Part shown: in pieces, positions 27,305 through 37,369 of the stretch
Layout: each line of letters starts with the position of its first letter
Numbering within the stretch: position 1 is the first letter of the stretch
Origin: Dyella marensis
Lineage (GTDB): Bacteria; Pseudomonadota; Gammaproteobacteria; Xanthomonadales; Rhodanobacteraceae
Assembly: GCF_900112865.1 (NCBI RefSeq)
Contig: NZ_FONH01000009.1
Span: forward strand, 1-64,000
DNA: 64,000 nt
Direction: 5' to 3'
Translations under genes and position numbers: made by a program
The notes under the pieces: generated by a model
Told to the model about the DNA's origin: nothing
The model's input: the letters and a program-made list of their open reading frames with translations, nothing else
Database searches by the model: none

Positions 27305-30300
27305 ATGACGGGAGAACTGCCCTTGATCGCCGGCTGGCTGCTGCTGCTCGCGTCGTTGCTCTACGTGGGCCTGCTGTTCGTGGTGGCCTATGCCGGCGAC
27401 CGCCGGCCGCTGTACCCGCGACAGCCCAAGCTGCGCCCGATCGTGTACAGCCTGGCGCTGGCGGTCTATTGCTCTTCGTGGACGTTCTACGGCGCCGTCG
27501 GCACGGCCGCGCGCGAAGGGCTCGGCTACCTGCCCATCTATCTCGGCCCGGCGTTGCTGTTCGTCTTCGGCTTCGGCTTGATGCGGCGCCTGGCCGTGGT
27601 GGCGCGCCAGCGCAATATCACCTCGATCGCCGACTTCATCGGTGCGCGCTTCGGCAAGTCGCACACGCTGGCCGCGACGGTGGCGCTGATCGCGGTGATC
27701 GCGATCGTTCCCTACCTGGCCCTGCAGTTCAAAGCGGTGTCGATGTCCTATGCCGCACTCGGCGGCGGCGCCTCGCAGTTCGGCGACAGCGCGCTGTGGT
27801 GCGCGATCCTGCTGGCCACCTTCTCGATCCTGTTCGGCACGCGCACCATCGATGCCACCGAACATCACCACGGCATGATGCTGGCGATCGCGCTGGAGTC
27901 GTTGATCAAGCTCGCCGCCTTCGCCGCGCTTGCCGTGTACGCGCTGTGGCGCGGGCCGGGCCTGGAGGCCACCGTCGCGTTGCCGGTGCAGCAGTTCGCC
28001 GAGGGCATCTCGCCCGGTTTCCTGGCGCAGACATTGCTCGCGTTCTGCGCGATGTTCTGCCTGCCGCGCCAGTTCCAGATCGGCGTGGTGGAGTGCGAGG
28101 ACCCCAACGATCTCTATCGCGCGCGCTGGATGTTCCCGCTGTACATGCTGATCGTGAGCGTGGCGGTGATTCCCATCGTCGCCGCCGGCCTGCGCCTGCC
28201 GCAGGTCAGCCATGGCATCGCCGACGCCTGGGTGCTGAACCTGCCGCTGGCGCACGGCGACCGCGGCATGGCGCTGCTGGCCTTCATCGGCGGGTTCTCG
28301 GCGGCCACCGGCATGGTGATCGTCTCGTCGGTGGCGCTGTCGACCATGATCAGCAACGACCTGGTGATGCCGGCCCTGCTGCGCATCCGGCGCCTGCGCC
28401 TGGAGCAGCGCAGCGACCTGTCGCAGCTGGTGCTGCTGGTGCGCCGCATCGCCATTGTCGGCCTGGCCTGCATGGCCTACGTGTACTACCGCGTGGTGGC
28501 CGATACCGCCAACCTCGCCGCGACCGGCCTGCTGGCCTTTGCCGCGGTGGCGCAGTTCGCGCCGGCCATCGTCTCAGCGCTCTACTGGCGCGGCGCCAGC
28601 CGTCGCGGCGTGGCGACGGGCCTGCTCGCGGGCTTCGGCGTGTGGGTCTACACCTTGTTGATCCCGGCTACCCGCCCGAACGCGGCCTGGCTGCAGGACG
28701 GCCCCTTGGGCCTGAGCTGGCTGCAACCGCAGGCGCTGTTCCATCTGAGCGGCTGGGACCCGGTGATGCACGGCACGTTCTGGTCGCTGCTGGCCAATGT
28801 GGGCTGCCTGGTCTTCATCTCGCTGCGCTTTCGCCCCAGCCTGGAAGAACGCCTGCACGCCGCGATGTTCATCGAGCCGTACACGGTGGACCGCGGCAGC
28901 GTGAGCGACTGGCGCGGCCGCGTCGTCGTCGCCGACCTGCGCACGATTGCCGAGCGCATCGTCGGCGAGCGCAGCAGCCAGCGCGCGTTCGAGGAATACG
29001 GCGAGCGCCGCGGCCGGCCGCTGGCGCCGGGCGAAGCGGCCGATCGCGCCCTGATCCAGTACACCGAACGCCTGCTCGCTGCCGCCGTGGGCGCGGCCAG
29101 CGCGCGGCGCATCCTGATGGGCGCGCTGTCCGGCTCGGGCCTGGACATCGCCGAAGCCATGGCGCTGATGGACGAGGCCTCGCAGGAATTGCGCTTCAAC
29201 CGCGAGCTGCTTTCCACCACGCTGGAAAACGTCTCGCAAGGCATCAGCGTGGTCGACGCCGGCATGCGCCTGGTGGCCTGGAACCGCCGCTACCTGGAGC
29301 TGTTCGATTACCCCGACGGCATGGTCTACGTCGGCGTGCCGGTGGCCGACCTGATCCGCTGGAACGCGGAGCACGGCGAACTCGGGCCTGGCGAAGTCGA
29401 AGACCAGGTGACCAAGCGCATCGCCTACATGCGCGCCGGCACGCCGCATCTGTTCCAGCGCGTGCGCCCCGACGGCACCGTGATCGAAATGCGCGGACGC
29501 GCACTGCCCGGCGGCGGCTATGTCACCACCTATACCGACGTCACCGCCTACAAGCACGCCGAGCAGGCGCTGATCGAAGCGAATGAAACGCTGGAGCAGC
29601 GCGTCGGCCAGCGCACGGCCGAGCTGAGCGACGCACTGGCCGCCACCGCGCGCGCGCGCCGCGAGGCGGAAGCGGCCAATGCCTCCAAGACGCGCTTCCT
29701 CGCCGCCGCCAGCCACGACCTGCTGCAGCCGCTCAACGCGGCGCGCCTGTTCACCTCGGCGCTGCGCCAGCATCCGGGCCTGGACCAGGACGCGGCCCAG
29801 CTGGCCGAGCGCATCGACGCTTCGTTCCGCTCCGCGGAGGATCTGCTCGATGCGCTGCTGGATACCTCACGCCTTGACGCCGGCACCTATCGCCCGGACG
29901 TCGGCAGCTTCGCCCTGGCTGATCTGTTCGATTCGCTGAAAGCGCAGTTCGCGGTGATCGCCGAGCAGCGCGGCCTGCAGCTGCACATCGTCGGCACCCG
30001 CCTGGCGGTGCGCAGCGACCCGCAGCTGCTGCGGCGGATCCTGCAGAACTTCGTCTCCAACGCGCTGCGTTATACCCGCAGCGGCGGCGTGCTGCTGGGC
30101 GCGCGCCGCATGGGCGAGGAAGTGCGCATCGAAGTGTGGGACACCGGGCCCGGCATCGCCGAGGAACAGCGCGCGCGCATCTTCGATGAGTTCCAGCGGC
30201 TGGAACGCCCGTCGCCGTGGGGCGAGAAAGGCCTGGGACTCGGACTGTCGATCTGCGACCGCATCGCGCACATCCTCGATCACCGGCTGGAACTGAGTTC

Positions 30301-30778
30301 GCGCGTCGGCCACGGCAGCCGCTTCGCCGTGGTGGTGCCGCGCGTGGCCGCGCTGCCGGCGCGCCGGCGCGCGGTGACGCAGCCGGCGATGGCCACCGAG
30401 CGCCTGCCGCTGACGGTGCTGTGCCTGGACAACGATCCGTCCATCCTCGACGGCATGCGCGCGCTGCTCACGCGCTGGGGCGTGGACTGCCGCGTGGCGC
30501 TGGACGTGCAGCAGGCGGAACAGCAGCTGCGTGGCGGCGGCATCGACATGATCCTGGCCGACTACCATCTCGCCGAGGACATGAACGGCCTGCAGGCCCT
30601 GCAGCATCTGCGCGGCGTGCTCGGCGACCTGCCGCCGGTCGCGATGATCACCGCCGACGGCAGCAGCGAATTGAAACAACGCGCGCGCCTGCTGGGCTAC
30701 CCGTTGCTGCACAAGCCGGTGCGCCCCGCGGCGTTGCGCGCGCTGCTGAGCGCGCGCGTGCGCAAGGTTGGCGCGTAG
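27305..30778 (+). CDS. crbS: CrbS-like hybrid sensor kinase with SLC5 transporter domain
   Basis: 1157 residues. Order of domains: sodium/solute-symporter-like (SLC5) module with about 13 membrane segments (1-515), a STAC linker (about 540-640), PAS (about 640-750), HisKA with phosphoacceptor H804 in AAASHDLLQPLNAARL, HATPase (N box NFVSNALRY, G boxes DTGPGIAEE and KGLGLGLS), and a receiver domain with D1086 in ILADYH. This is the architecture of CrbS, which with CrbR activates acs and acetate use in Vibrio and Pseudomonas. Next to it lie a LuxR-type regulator and acs, supporting that role. The start at 27305 opens directly with the first membrane segment. Confidence 0.9.
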   Translation: MTGELPLIAGWLLLLASLLYVGLLFVVAYAGDRRPLYPRQPKLRPIVYSLALAVYCSSWTFYGAVGTAAREGLGYLPIYLGPALLFVFGFGLMRRLAVVARQRNITSIADFIGARFGKSHTLAATVALIAVIAIVPYLALQFKAVSMSYAALGGGASQFGDSALWCAILLATFSILFGTRTIDATEHHHGMMLAIALESLIKLAAFAALAVYALWRGPGLEATVALPVQQFAEGISPGFLAQTLLAFCAMFCLPRQFQIGVVECEDPNDLYRARWMFPLYMLIVSVAVIPIVAAGLRLPQVSHGIADAWVLNLPLAHGDRGMALLAFIGGFSAATGMVIVSSVALSTMISNDLVMPALLRIRRLRLEQRSDLSQLVLLVRRIAIVGLACMAYVYYRVVADTANLAATGLLAFAAVAQFAPAIVSALYWRGASRRGVATGLLAGFGVWVYTLLIPATRPNAAWLQDGPLGLSWLQPQALFHLSGWDPVMHGTFWSLLANVGCLVFISLRFRPSLEERLHAAMFIEPYTVDRGSVSDWRGRVVVADLRTIAERIVGERSSQRAFEEYGERRGRPLAPGEAADRALIQYTERLLAAAVGAASARRILMGALSGSGLDIAEAMALMDEASQELRFNRELLSTTLENVSQGISVVDAGMRLVAWNRRYLELFDYPDGMVYVGVPVADLIRWNAEHGELGPGEVEDQVTKRIAYMRAGTPHLFQRVRPDGTVIEMRGRALPGGGYVTTYTDVTAYKHAEQALIEANETLEQRVGQRTAELSDALAATARARREAEAANASKTRFLAAASHDLLQPLNAARLFTSALRQHPGLDQDAAQLAERIDASFRSAEDLLDALLDTSRLDAGTYRPDVGSFALADLFDSLKAQFAVIAEQRGLQLHIVGTRLAVRSDPQLLRRILQNFVSNALRYTRSGGVLLGARRMGEEVRIEVWDTGPGIAEEQRARIFDEFQRLERPSPWGEKGLGLGLSICDRIAHILDHRLELSSRVGHGSRFAVVVPRVAALPARRRAVTQPAMATERLPLTVLCLDNDPSILDGMRALLTRWGVDCRVALDVQQAEQQLRGGGIDMILADYHLAEDMNGLQALQHLRGVLGDLPPVAMITADGSSELKQRARLLGYPLLHKPVRPAALRALLSARVRKVGA

Positions 30779-30781
30779 CGC

Positions 30782-31456
30782 TTATTCGTCGTCGGGCAAG
30801 GGCTGTTGCAGGGCGCCCGGTTCCACCGCCAGCTGGCTGGCCGCCAGCGCCACCTGGGTGCGGTTGTTGACGCCGAGCTTGCGCATGATCGCGGTCATAT
30901 GCGCCTTCACGGTCGCTTCGGATACGCCCAGGTCATAGGCGATCTGCTTGTTGAGCAGGCCTTCGGCGATCATGGTCAGCACGCGGAACTGCTGCGGCGT
31001 CAGCGAGGCCACGCGCGTGGCGACCTCGGCCTCGTCGTCTTTCAGCGCGCTGCCGCCATCGCCCAGCAGCGCATGCGGCAGCCACACGTCGCCATCGAGC
31101 ACGGTGCGGATCGCCTGCACGATCTGCTCCCCGGAGCTGGATTTGGGGATATACGCCGACGCGCCATGCGCCAGCGCGCGCCGCGCCACCTGAGCTTCCT
31201 CGTGGCCGGAGACCACGATGGTCGGCAGGCCGGGGAACTGCCCGCGGATATGCGCCAGCGCCGAATAGCCGCGCGCGCCCGGCATGTGCAGGTCCAGCAG
31301 CAGCAGCTCCGCTTCCGGATACTGCTCCACCAGCGCCAGCAGGCTGTGCACGCTGTCGGCGCAATGCACGCTGGCTTCGGGCAAGGCGCCGAGGACCGCG
31401 CGCTGGAGGGCATCGCGGAACAGCGGATGATCGTCGGCGATCAGGACATCGGGCAT
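30782..31456 (-). CDS. crbR: CrbR-like LuxR/NarL-family response regulator
   Basis: 224 residues. Receiver domain (DVLIADDHPLFRDAL with DD; phosphoacceptor in LLLDLHMPG; K in YIPKSSSG) and a C-terminal LuxR helix-turn-helix (LTPQQFRVLTMIAEGLLNKQIAYDLGVSEATVKAHM). The start at 31456 (MPDVLIADDHP) fits the family; the frame extends upstream into repeat-like sequence. It converges with crbS (3-base gap) and lies downstream of acs on the same strand. Likely the partner of the kinase and an activator of acs. Confidence 0.9.
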   Translation of the reverse strand: MPDVLIADDHPLFRDALQRAVLGALPEASVHCADSVHSLLALVEQYPEAELLLLDLHMPGARGYSALAHIRGQFPGLPTIVVSGHEEAQVARRALAHGASAYIPKSSSGEQIVQAIRTVLDGDVWLPHALLGDGGSALKDDEAEVATRVASLTPQQFRVLTMIAEGLLNKQIAYDLGVSEATVKAHMTAIMRKLGVNNRTQVALAASQLAVEPGALQQPLPDDE

Positions 31457-31461
31457 GGTGA

Positions 31462-31540
31462 GAATCGGGAATAGGGAAGGGAGAGCAGGGAACAGGAATT
31501 GAGACTCGACAAGGTTCAACCGATTCTCTATTCCCGATTC
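31462..31540. repeat. inverted repeat in the acs-crbR spacer
   Basis: GAATCGGGAATAG (31462-31474) and CTATTCCCGATTC (31528-31540) are exact inverted copies, 13 bp, separated by 53 bp; GGGAACAGG/CCTGTTC nearby extends the symmetry loosely. It lies between acs and crbR on the same strand. It may be a transcript hairpin that separates acs from crbR expression or a small dispersed repeat. Confidence 0.6.
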
Positions 31541-31549
31541 CCTGTTCAC

Positions 31550-33490
<1,941 letters not shown>

Positions 33491-33613
33491 GGAGGGCTCC
33501 TGCTGGCCGGGCGGCTACGCCCGCGGGGATGTGGAGGCCGCGGCAAACCCTTGCCGGCGGCGCGTCCAGCGAGTGTAGCGAAAGGCCGGCAAAGCGCACG
33601 TGACGGGTCCGCT

Positions 33614-33638
33614 TCGACTTTGGTCGAGGTTCGACCAA
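33614..33638. promoter_or_regulatory. candidate operator between acs and the porin gene
   Basis: Three half-sites in a row, TCGAC-tttg-GTCGA-ggt-TCGAC. TTGGTCGAGGTTCGACCAA (33620-33638) is an 8-bp inverted repeat with a 3-base centre. The left 14 bases are identical to 21495-21508. It lies in the divergent acs/porin control region, where the CrbR-like regulator or a paralogue could bind. The binding protein is inferred, not shown. Confidence 0.5.
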
Positions 33639-33706
33639 TGGGGAATAGGCGTCCGCATTGCAGCATCCCCAAGCTCGACGGGGCCATAGCCTGGGGAGGC
33701 ACGACC

Positions 33707-35176
33707 ATGGTGTTTACACGTTTAGGCGGCCATCGCGCCGCCATCGCGCTGGCCATCGCCGCCGCGCTGGCCTTGCCGGCCGGAGCGCAGGCCGAGCCGC
33801 AGGCCAAGAACAAGGCCAAGACCGCCACGCGCGAACAGCAGCTCGAATCGCGCGTGTCCCAGCTCGAACAGGAGCTGGCGGAACTGAAAGACATGCTGCG
33901 CCAGCAACAGACCACCCAGCAGCAACAGCAGCAGCAAGTGGTCCAGGCCCAGCAGCAGGCTGCCGAGGCCAACGCCACCGCGCAGAAAGTGGCCGCCGCG
34001 CCGCCGCCGAAGGAAAGCTTCAGCAGCGCGCCGGGCGTATCGGTGGCCTTGCACGGCTTCATCAGCGCCAGCGCCTTCAACCAGAGCAAGAACTTCTCGT
34101 TCGGCAACGGCCAGAACGCGGAGTACCCGATTCCCAGGACCACCGCCGCGCCTTCGTCCGGTTCGCTCAGCGGCGTGGACGTGCGCAACACGCGCTTCTG
34201 GCTCGACTTCAAGGGCGCCAAGTTCACCGACAGCTGGAGCGGCGGCGGCCGCATCGAGATGGACTTCTTCGGCGGCTTCAACGGTACCGGTCCCTACAGC
34301 GAACAGCAGCCCGTGCCACGCCTGCGCCAGGCCTATATGGACCTGACCAATCCGGACACCGGCAGCACCGTGCGCATCGGCCAGCAGTGGGAACTGCTGT
34401 TCCCGGTGGACATGGTCTCGACCTCGCTGTCGCACATCGCCTTCCCGCTGGGCTTCGGCACCGGCCTGATCGGCTGGCGCTTCCCGGGCGTGGTGTGGAT
34501 GCAGGAGTTGAACCACAGCTCCAGCTCTGGCCCGAAATGGCGGTTGGACCTGGGCGCGTTCGAGGGCAACTGGAACGGGCCCGGCGACAACCTCAACTAC
34601 CTGACCGCGGGCAACGCCGGTTTCCGTCCGCAGGTGGAAGCGCGCCTGCATGTGCAGGACAAGGACTGGCTGGCCTTCTTCGTGGCGCACTACAGCCAGG
34701 TCAACCTCAAGGGCGTGGGCGACACCGTGGCCACGCCGATCAAGGACAAGATCGACAGCCTGGTGTGGGAACTCGGCGGCAACTGGAAGCCCGGCCCGTG
34801 GAACCTCAAGGCGCTGGTGTATGCCGGCAAGGGCATCGGCCAGGTGTTCGGCGACCTCTCGCAGTTCGGCGACATCAAGGACAAGGGCGGCTACCTGCAG
34901 GTCGGCTACAACTTCACCAAGAACTGGAGCGTCAACGCGTTCTACGCGCAGAGCAATCCGGACGACAAGGACGTGATCCGCTGGGCCGGCAAGGCGCCGT
35001 TCGCCAATGCCCGCCTGCGTAACCGGCAGACCGCCTTGAGCCTGCAGTACGCCGCCGGCGCCTACGAACTGGGCGCGGAATGGATCTACGACAAGCTCGA
35101 CTACACCACCAACGGCACCGACCGCAAAAAGCTCAACGGCAACCAGGTCAGCCTCAACGCGCTCTACAAGTTCTGA
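33707..35176 (+). CDS. DcaP-like outer-membrane porin
   Basis: 489 residues. Signal peptide (AAIALAIAAALALPAGAQA), then a coiled coil (QQLESRVSQLEQELAELKDML) and a polyglutamine stretch (about 65-90), then a beta-rich domain ending in YKF with C-terminal phenylalanine as expected for an outer-membrane barrel. DcaP porins are trimeric with an N-terminal coiled coil and take up dicarboxylates or other small acids. GGGGAGG at about 33693-33699 precedes the ATG. The neighbouring MHS transporter and acs suggest uptake of organic acids. Confidence 0.85.
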   Translation: MVFTRLGGHRAAIALAIAAALALPAGAQAEPQAKNKAKTATREQQLESRVSQLEQELAELKDMLRQQQTTQQQQQQQVVQAQQQAAEANATAQKVAAAPPPKESFSSAPGVSVALHGFISASAFNQSKNFSFGNGQNAEYPIPRTTAAPSSGSLSGVDVRNTRFWLDFKGAKFTDSWSGGGRIEMDFFGGFNGTGPYSEQQPVPRLRQAYMDLTNPDTGSTVRIGQQWELLFPVDMVSTSLSHIAFPLGFGTGLIGWRFPGVVWMQELNHSSSSGPKWRLDLGAFEGNWNGPGDNLNYLTAGNAGFRPQVEARLHVQDKDWLAFFVAHYSQVNLKGVGDTVATPIKDKIDSLVWELGGNWKPGPWNLKALVYAGKGIGQVFGDLSQFGDIKDKGGYLQVGYNFTKNWSVNAFYAQSNPDDKDVIRWAGKAPFANARLRNRQTALSLQYAAGAYELGAEWIYDKLDYTTNGTDRKKLNGNQVSLNALYKF

Positions 35177-35183
35177 TCCGCGC

Positions 35184-35206
35184 GGCGGCGCACGGTGTGC
35201 GCCGCC
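35184..35206 (+). terminator. hairpin between porin and transporter genes
   Basis: GGCGGCGCAC, loop GGT, GTGCGCCGCC: a perfect 10-bp stem 8 bases after the porin stop, with no T-run. It is probably an intercistronic hairpin that lets the porin mRNA accumulate more than the transporter mRNA. Confidence 0.5.
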
Positions 35207-35252
35207 CACCCGGCCTGACATCCGCCGGCATTCACTCCGCATGGGGAGCAAC

Positions 35253-36908
35253 ATGGCTACGACCGCAATGGGCGCCGCGAACATCGGCACCGGTCACCGC
35301 AGGGTGATCCTGGCTTCCAGTCTCGGCACCGTCTTCGAGTGGTACGACTTCTATCTGTACGGCTCGCTCGCCGTGCTGATCGGCAAGCATTTCTTCTCTG
35401 GCCTCAACGAAACCAGCGCCTTCATCTTCGCGCTGCTGGCCTTTGCCGCGGGCTTCGCGGTGCGGCCGTTCGGCGCGATCGTGTTCGGGCGGCTGGGCGA
35501 TCTGGTGGGGCGCAAGTACACCTTCCTGATCACCATCATCATCATGGGCCTGTCGACCTTCCTGGTCGGCGTGCTGCCGAGCTACAGCACGGTGGGCATG
35601 ATCGCGCCGGTGCTGCTGATCGTGCTGCGCCTGCTGCAAGGCCTGGCGCTGGGCGGCGAGTATGGCGGCGCGGCTACTTATGTGGCCGAGCACGCGCCGG
35701 ACGGCAAGCGCGGGCTGTACACCAGCTTCATCCAGATCACCGCCACCTTCGGCCTGTTCCTCTCGCTGCTGGTGATCCTCGGCACGCGCATGGCGCTGGG
35801 CGACAAGGTGTTCGAGGACTGGGGCTGGCGCATTCCGTTCCTGATCTCCTCGGTGCTGGTGGCGGTGTCGGTATACATCCGCCTGCAGCTGCAGGAATCG
35901 CCGGTGTTCCAGCAGATGAAGGCCGAGGGCAAGCACTCCAAGGCGCCGCTCACCGAAGCCTTCGGCCACTGGAAGAACCTCAAGGTGGTGATCCTCGCGC
36001 TGCTCGGCGCGACCGCCGGCCAGGCGGTGGTGTGGTACACGGGCCAGTTCTACGCGCTGTACTTCCTGACCCAGAGCCTGAAGATCGACGGCACCACGGC
36101 CAACCTGCTGATCGCCGCGGCGCTGATCATCGGCACGCCGTTCTTCGTGTTCTTCGGCTGGCTGTCGGACCGCATCGGCCGCAAGAGCATCGTGCTGGCC
36201 GGCTGCCTGCTGGCTGCGCTCACTTACTTCCCGATCTTCAAGGGGCTTACCCACTTCGGCAATCCGGCGATCGAGACCGCCGCCGCCAGTGCCCCGGTCA
36301 CCGTGATCGCCGATCCGAACGCGTGCAGCTTCCAGTTCGATCCGGTCGGCAAGAGCAAATTCACCAGCTCCTGCGACGTGGCCAAGACCGTGCTGGCCAA
36401 GAAAGGCATTCCCTATCGCAACGAAGCGGCGCCGGCTGGCGCGGTGGCACAGGTGACGATCGGCACCGGCACCATCGAATCGTTCGAGGGCGGCGGCCTG
36501 GACAGCGCCACTTTCGCCGCGCAGAGCAAGGCCTTCGGCACCAAGATCGGCGACGCGCTCAAGGCCGCCGGCTATCCGGAAAAGGCCGACCCCGCGCAGC
36601 GCAACGACGTGATGCTGGTGATCCTGCTGGCGATCCTGGTGCTCTACGTGACCATGGTCTATGGCCCGATCGCCGCCTGGCTGGTGGAGATGTTCCCCAC
36701 GCGGATCCGCTATACCTCGATGAGCCTGCCGTACCACATCGGCAACGGCTGGTTCGGCGGCTTCGTGCCTACCATCGGCTTCATGCTGGTGGCGTGGAAG
36801 GGCGATATCTACTACGGGCTCTGGTACCCGATCATCGTCGCGGTGGGTACGTTCTTCATCGGCCTGCTGTTCCTGAAGGAGACCAAGGACGTGAACATCA
36901 CTACCTGA
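35253..36908 (+). CDS. MHS-family major facilitator transporter
   Basis: 551 residues, metabolite:proton symporter family. The family signature GTVFEWYDFYLYG opens the first membrane segment; RLGDLVGRKYTFL is the loop 2-3 motif. There are about 12 membrane segments. An insert of about 110 residues (nt about 36245-36605) with two cysteines and a short beta-like stretch lies between helices 8 and 9, making the protein longer than typical 430-residue members. The ATG at 35253 is preferred because GGGGAG lies just before it; the ATG at 35241 has no ribosome site. Cotranscribed with the porin; the substrate is likely a small carboxylate (inference). Confidence 0.88.
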   Translation: MATTAMGAANIGTGHRRVILASSLGTVFEWYDFYLYGSLAVLIGKHFFSGLNETSAFIFALLAFAAGFAVRPFGAIVFGRLGDLVGRKYTFLITIIIMGLSTFLVGVLPSYSTVGMIAPVLLIVLRLLQGLALGGEYGGAATYVAEHAPDGKRGLYTSFIQITATFGLFLSLLVILGTRMALGDKVFEDWGWRIPFLISSVLVAVSVYIRLQLQESPVFQQMKAEGKHSKAPLTEAFGHWKNLKVVILALLGATAGQAVVWYTGQFYALYFLTQSLKIDGTTANLLIAAALIIGTPFFVFFGWLSDRIGRKSIVLAGCLLAALTYFPIFKGLTHFGNPAIETAAASAPVTVIADPNACSFQFDPVGKSKFTSSCDVAKTVLAKKGIPYRNEAAPAGAVAQVTIGTGTIESFEGGGLDSATFAAQSKAFGTKIGDALKAAGYPEKADPAQRNDVMLVILLAILVLYVTMVYGPIAAWLVEMFPTRIRYTSMSLPYHIGNGWFGGFVPTIGFMLVAWKGDIYYGLWYPIIVAVGTFFIGLLFLKETKDVNITT

Positions 36909-36930
36909 CGGACATGCCAGGGAATAAAAA

Positions 36931-36959
36931 AAGCGGCGGCCATGGGGCCGCCGCTTTTT
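36931..36959. terminator. bidirectional terminator
   Basis: AAGCGGCGGCC, ATGG, GGCCGCCGCTTTTTC, flanked by a run of A on the left and T on the right. It can end the porin-transporter transcript and the leftward small membrane gene at 36981. Confidence 0.92.
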
Positions 36960-36980
36960 CTTGCGTCCGGGAAAAGCGCG

Positions 36981-37205
36981 TTACCGATTGAACGGCGGCT
37001 TCCCTTCGCGCAACCGCTGCAGGTCGTACTCGGACAGCGTTTCCGCGCGGGAGTGGGCGTCGATCTTCGACTGGGCGAAGGCCAGCGCGGTGGCGAACGC
37101 GCCCACGATGCCCAGCAGCAGCCACAGCCCCATCGCGCCGCCGCTGTGGCGGGTGAAGCTCAGGGCCAGGGAGAGCAGGGTGCCGATCAGCAGTAGCCAG
37201 CGCAT
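36981..37205 (-). CDS. small membrane protein, unknown function
   Basis: 74 residues with two hydrophobic segments (MRWLLLIGTLLSLALSF and about 25-44, GLWLLLGIVGAFATALAFA) and a charged soluble tail (SEYDLQRLREGKPPFNR). GAGG lies about 7 bases before the ATG, and codon use looks like that of its neighbours. It converges with the transporter gene and diverges from the patatin gene at 37370. No family was recognised. Confidence 0.7.
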   Translation of the reverse strand: MRWLLLIGTLLSLALSFTRHSGGAMGLWLLLGIVGAFATALAFAQSKIDAHSRAETLSEYDLQRLREGKPPFNR

Positions 37206-37369
37206 GGGAGCCTCGTTCGCATGACAAAGGTGGTCGCCGGGATGCGGAGCAAGCTACGCCGACCTGGGCGCGGATCATAGTCGGCCGAAGGGCTGGGGTT
37301 TGCCGCGCCGCGCACAATCCATGCGGGTTCGCGGCGTAAGATCGGCCCGATCCAACCAGGGGACGATCC

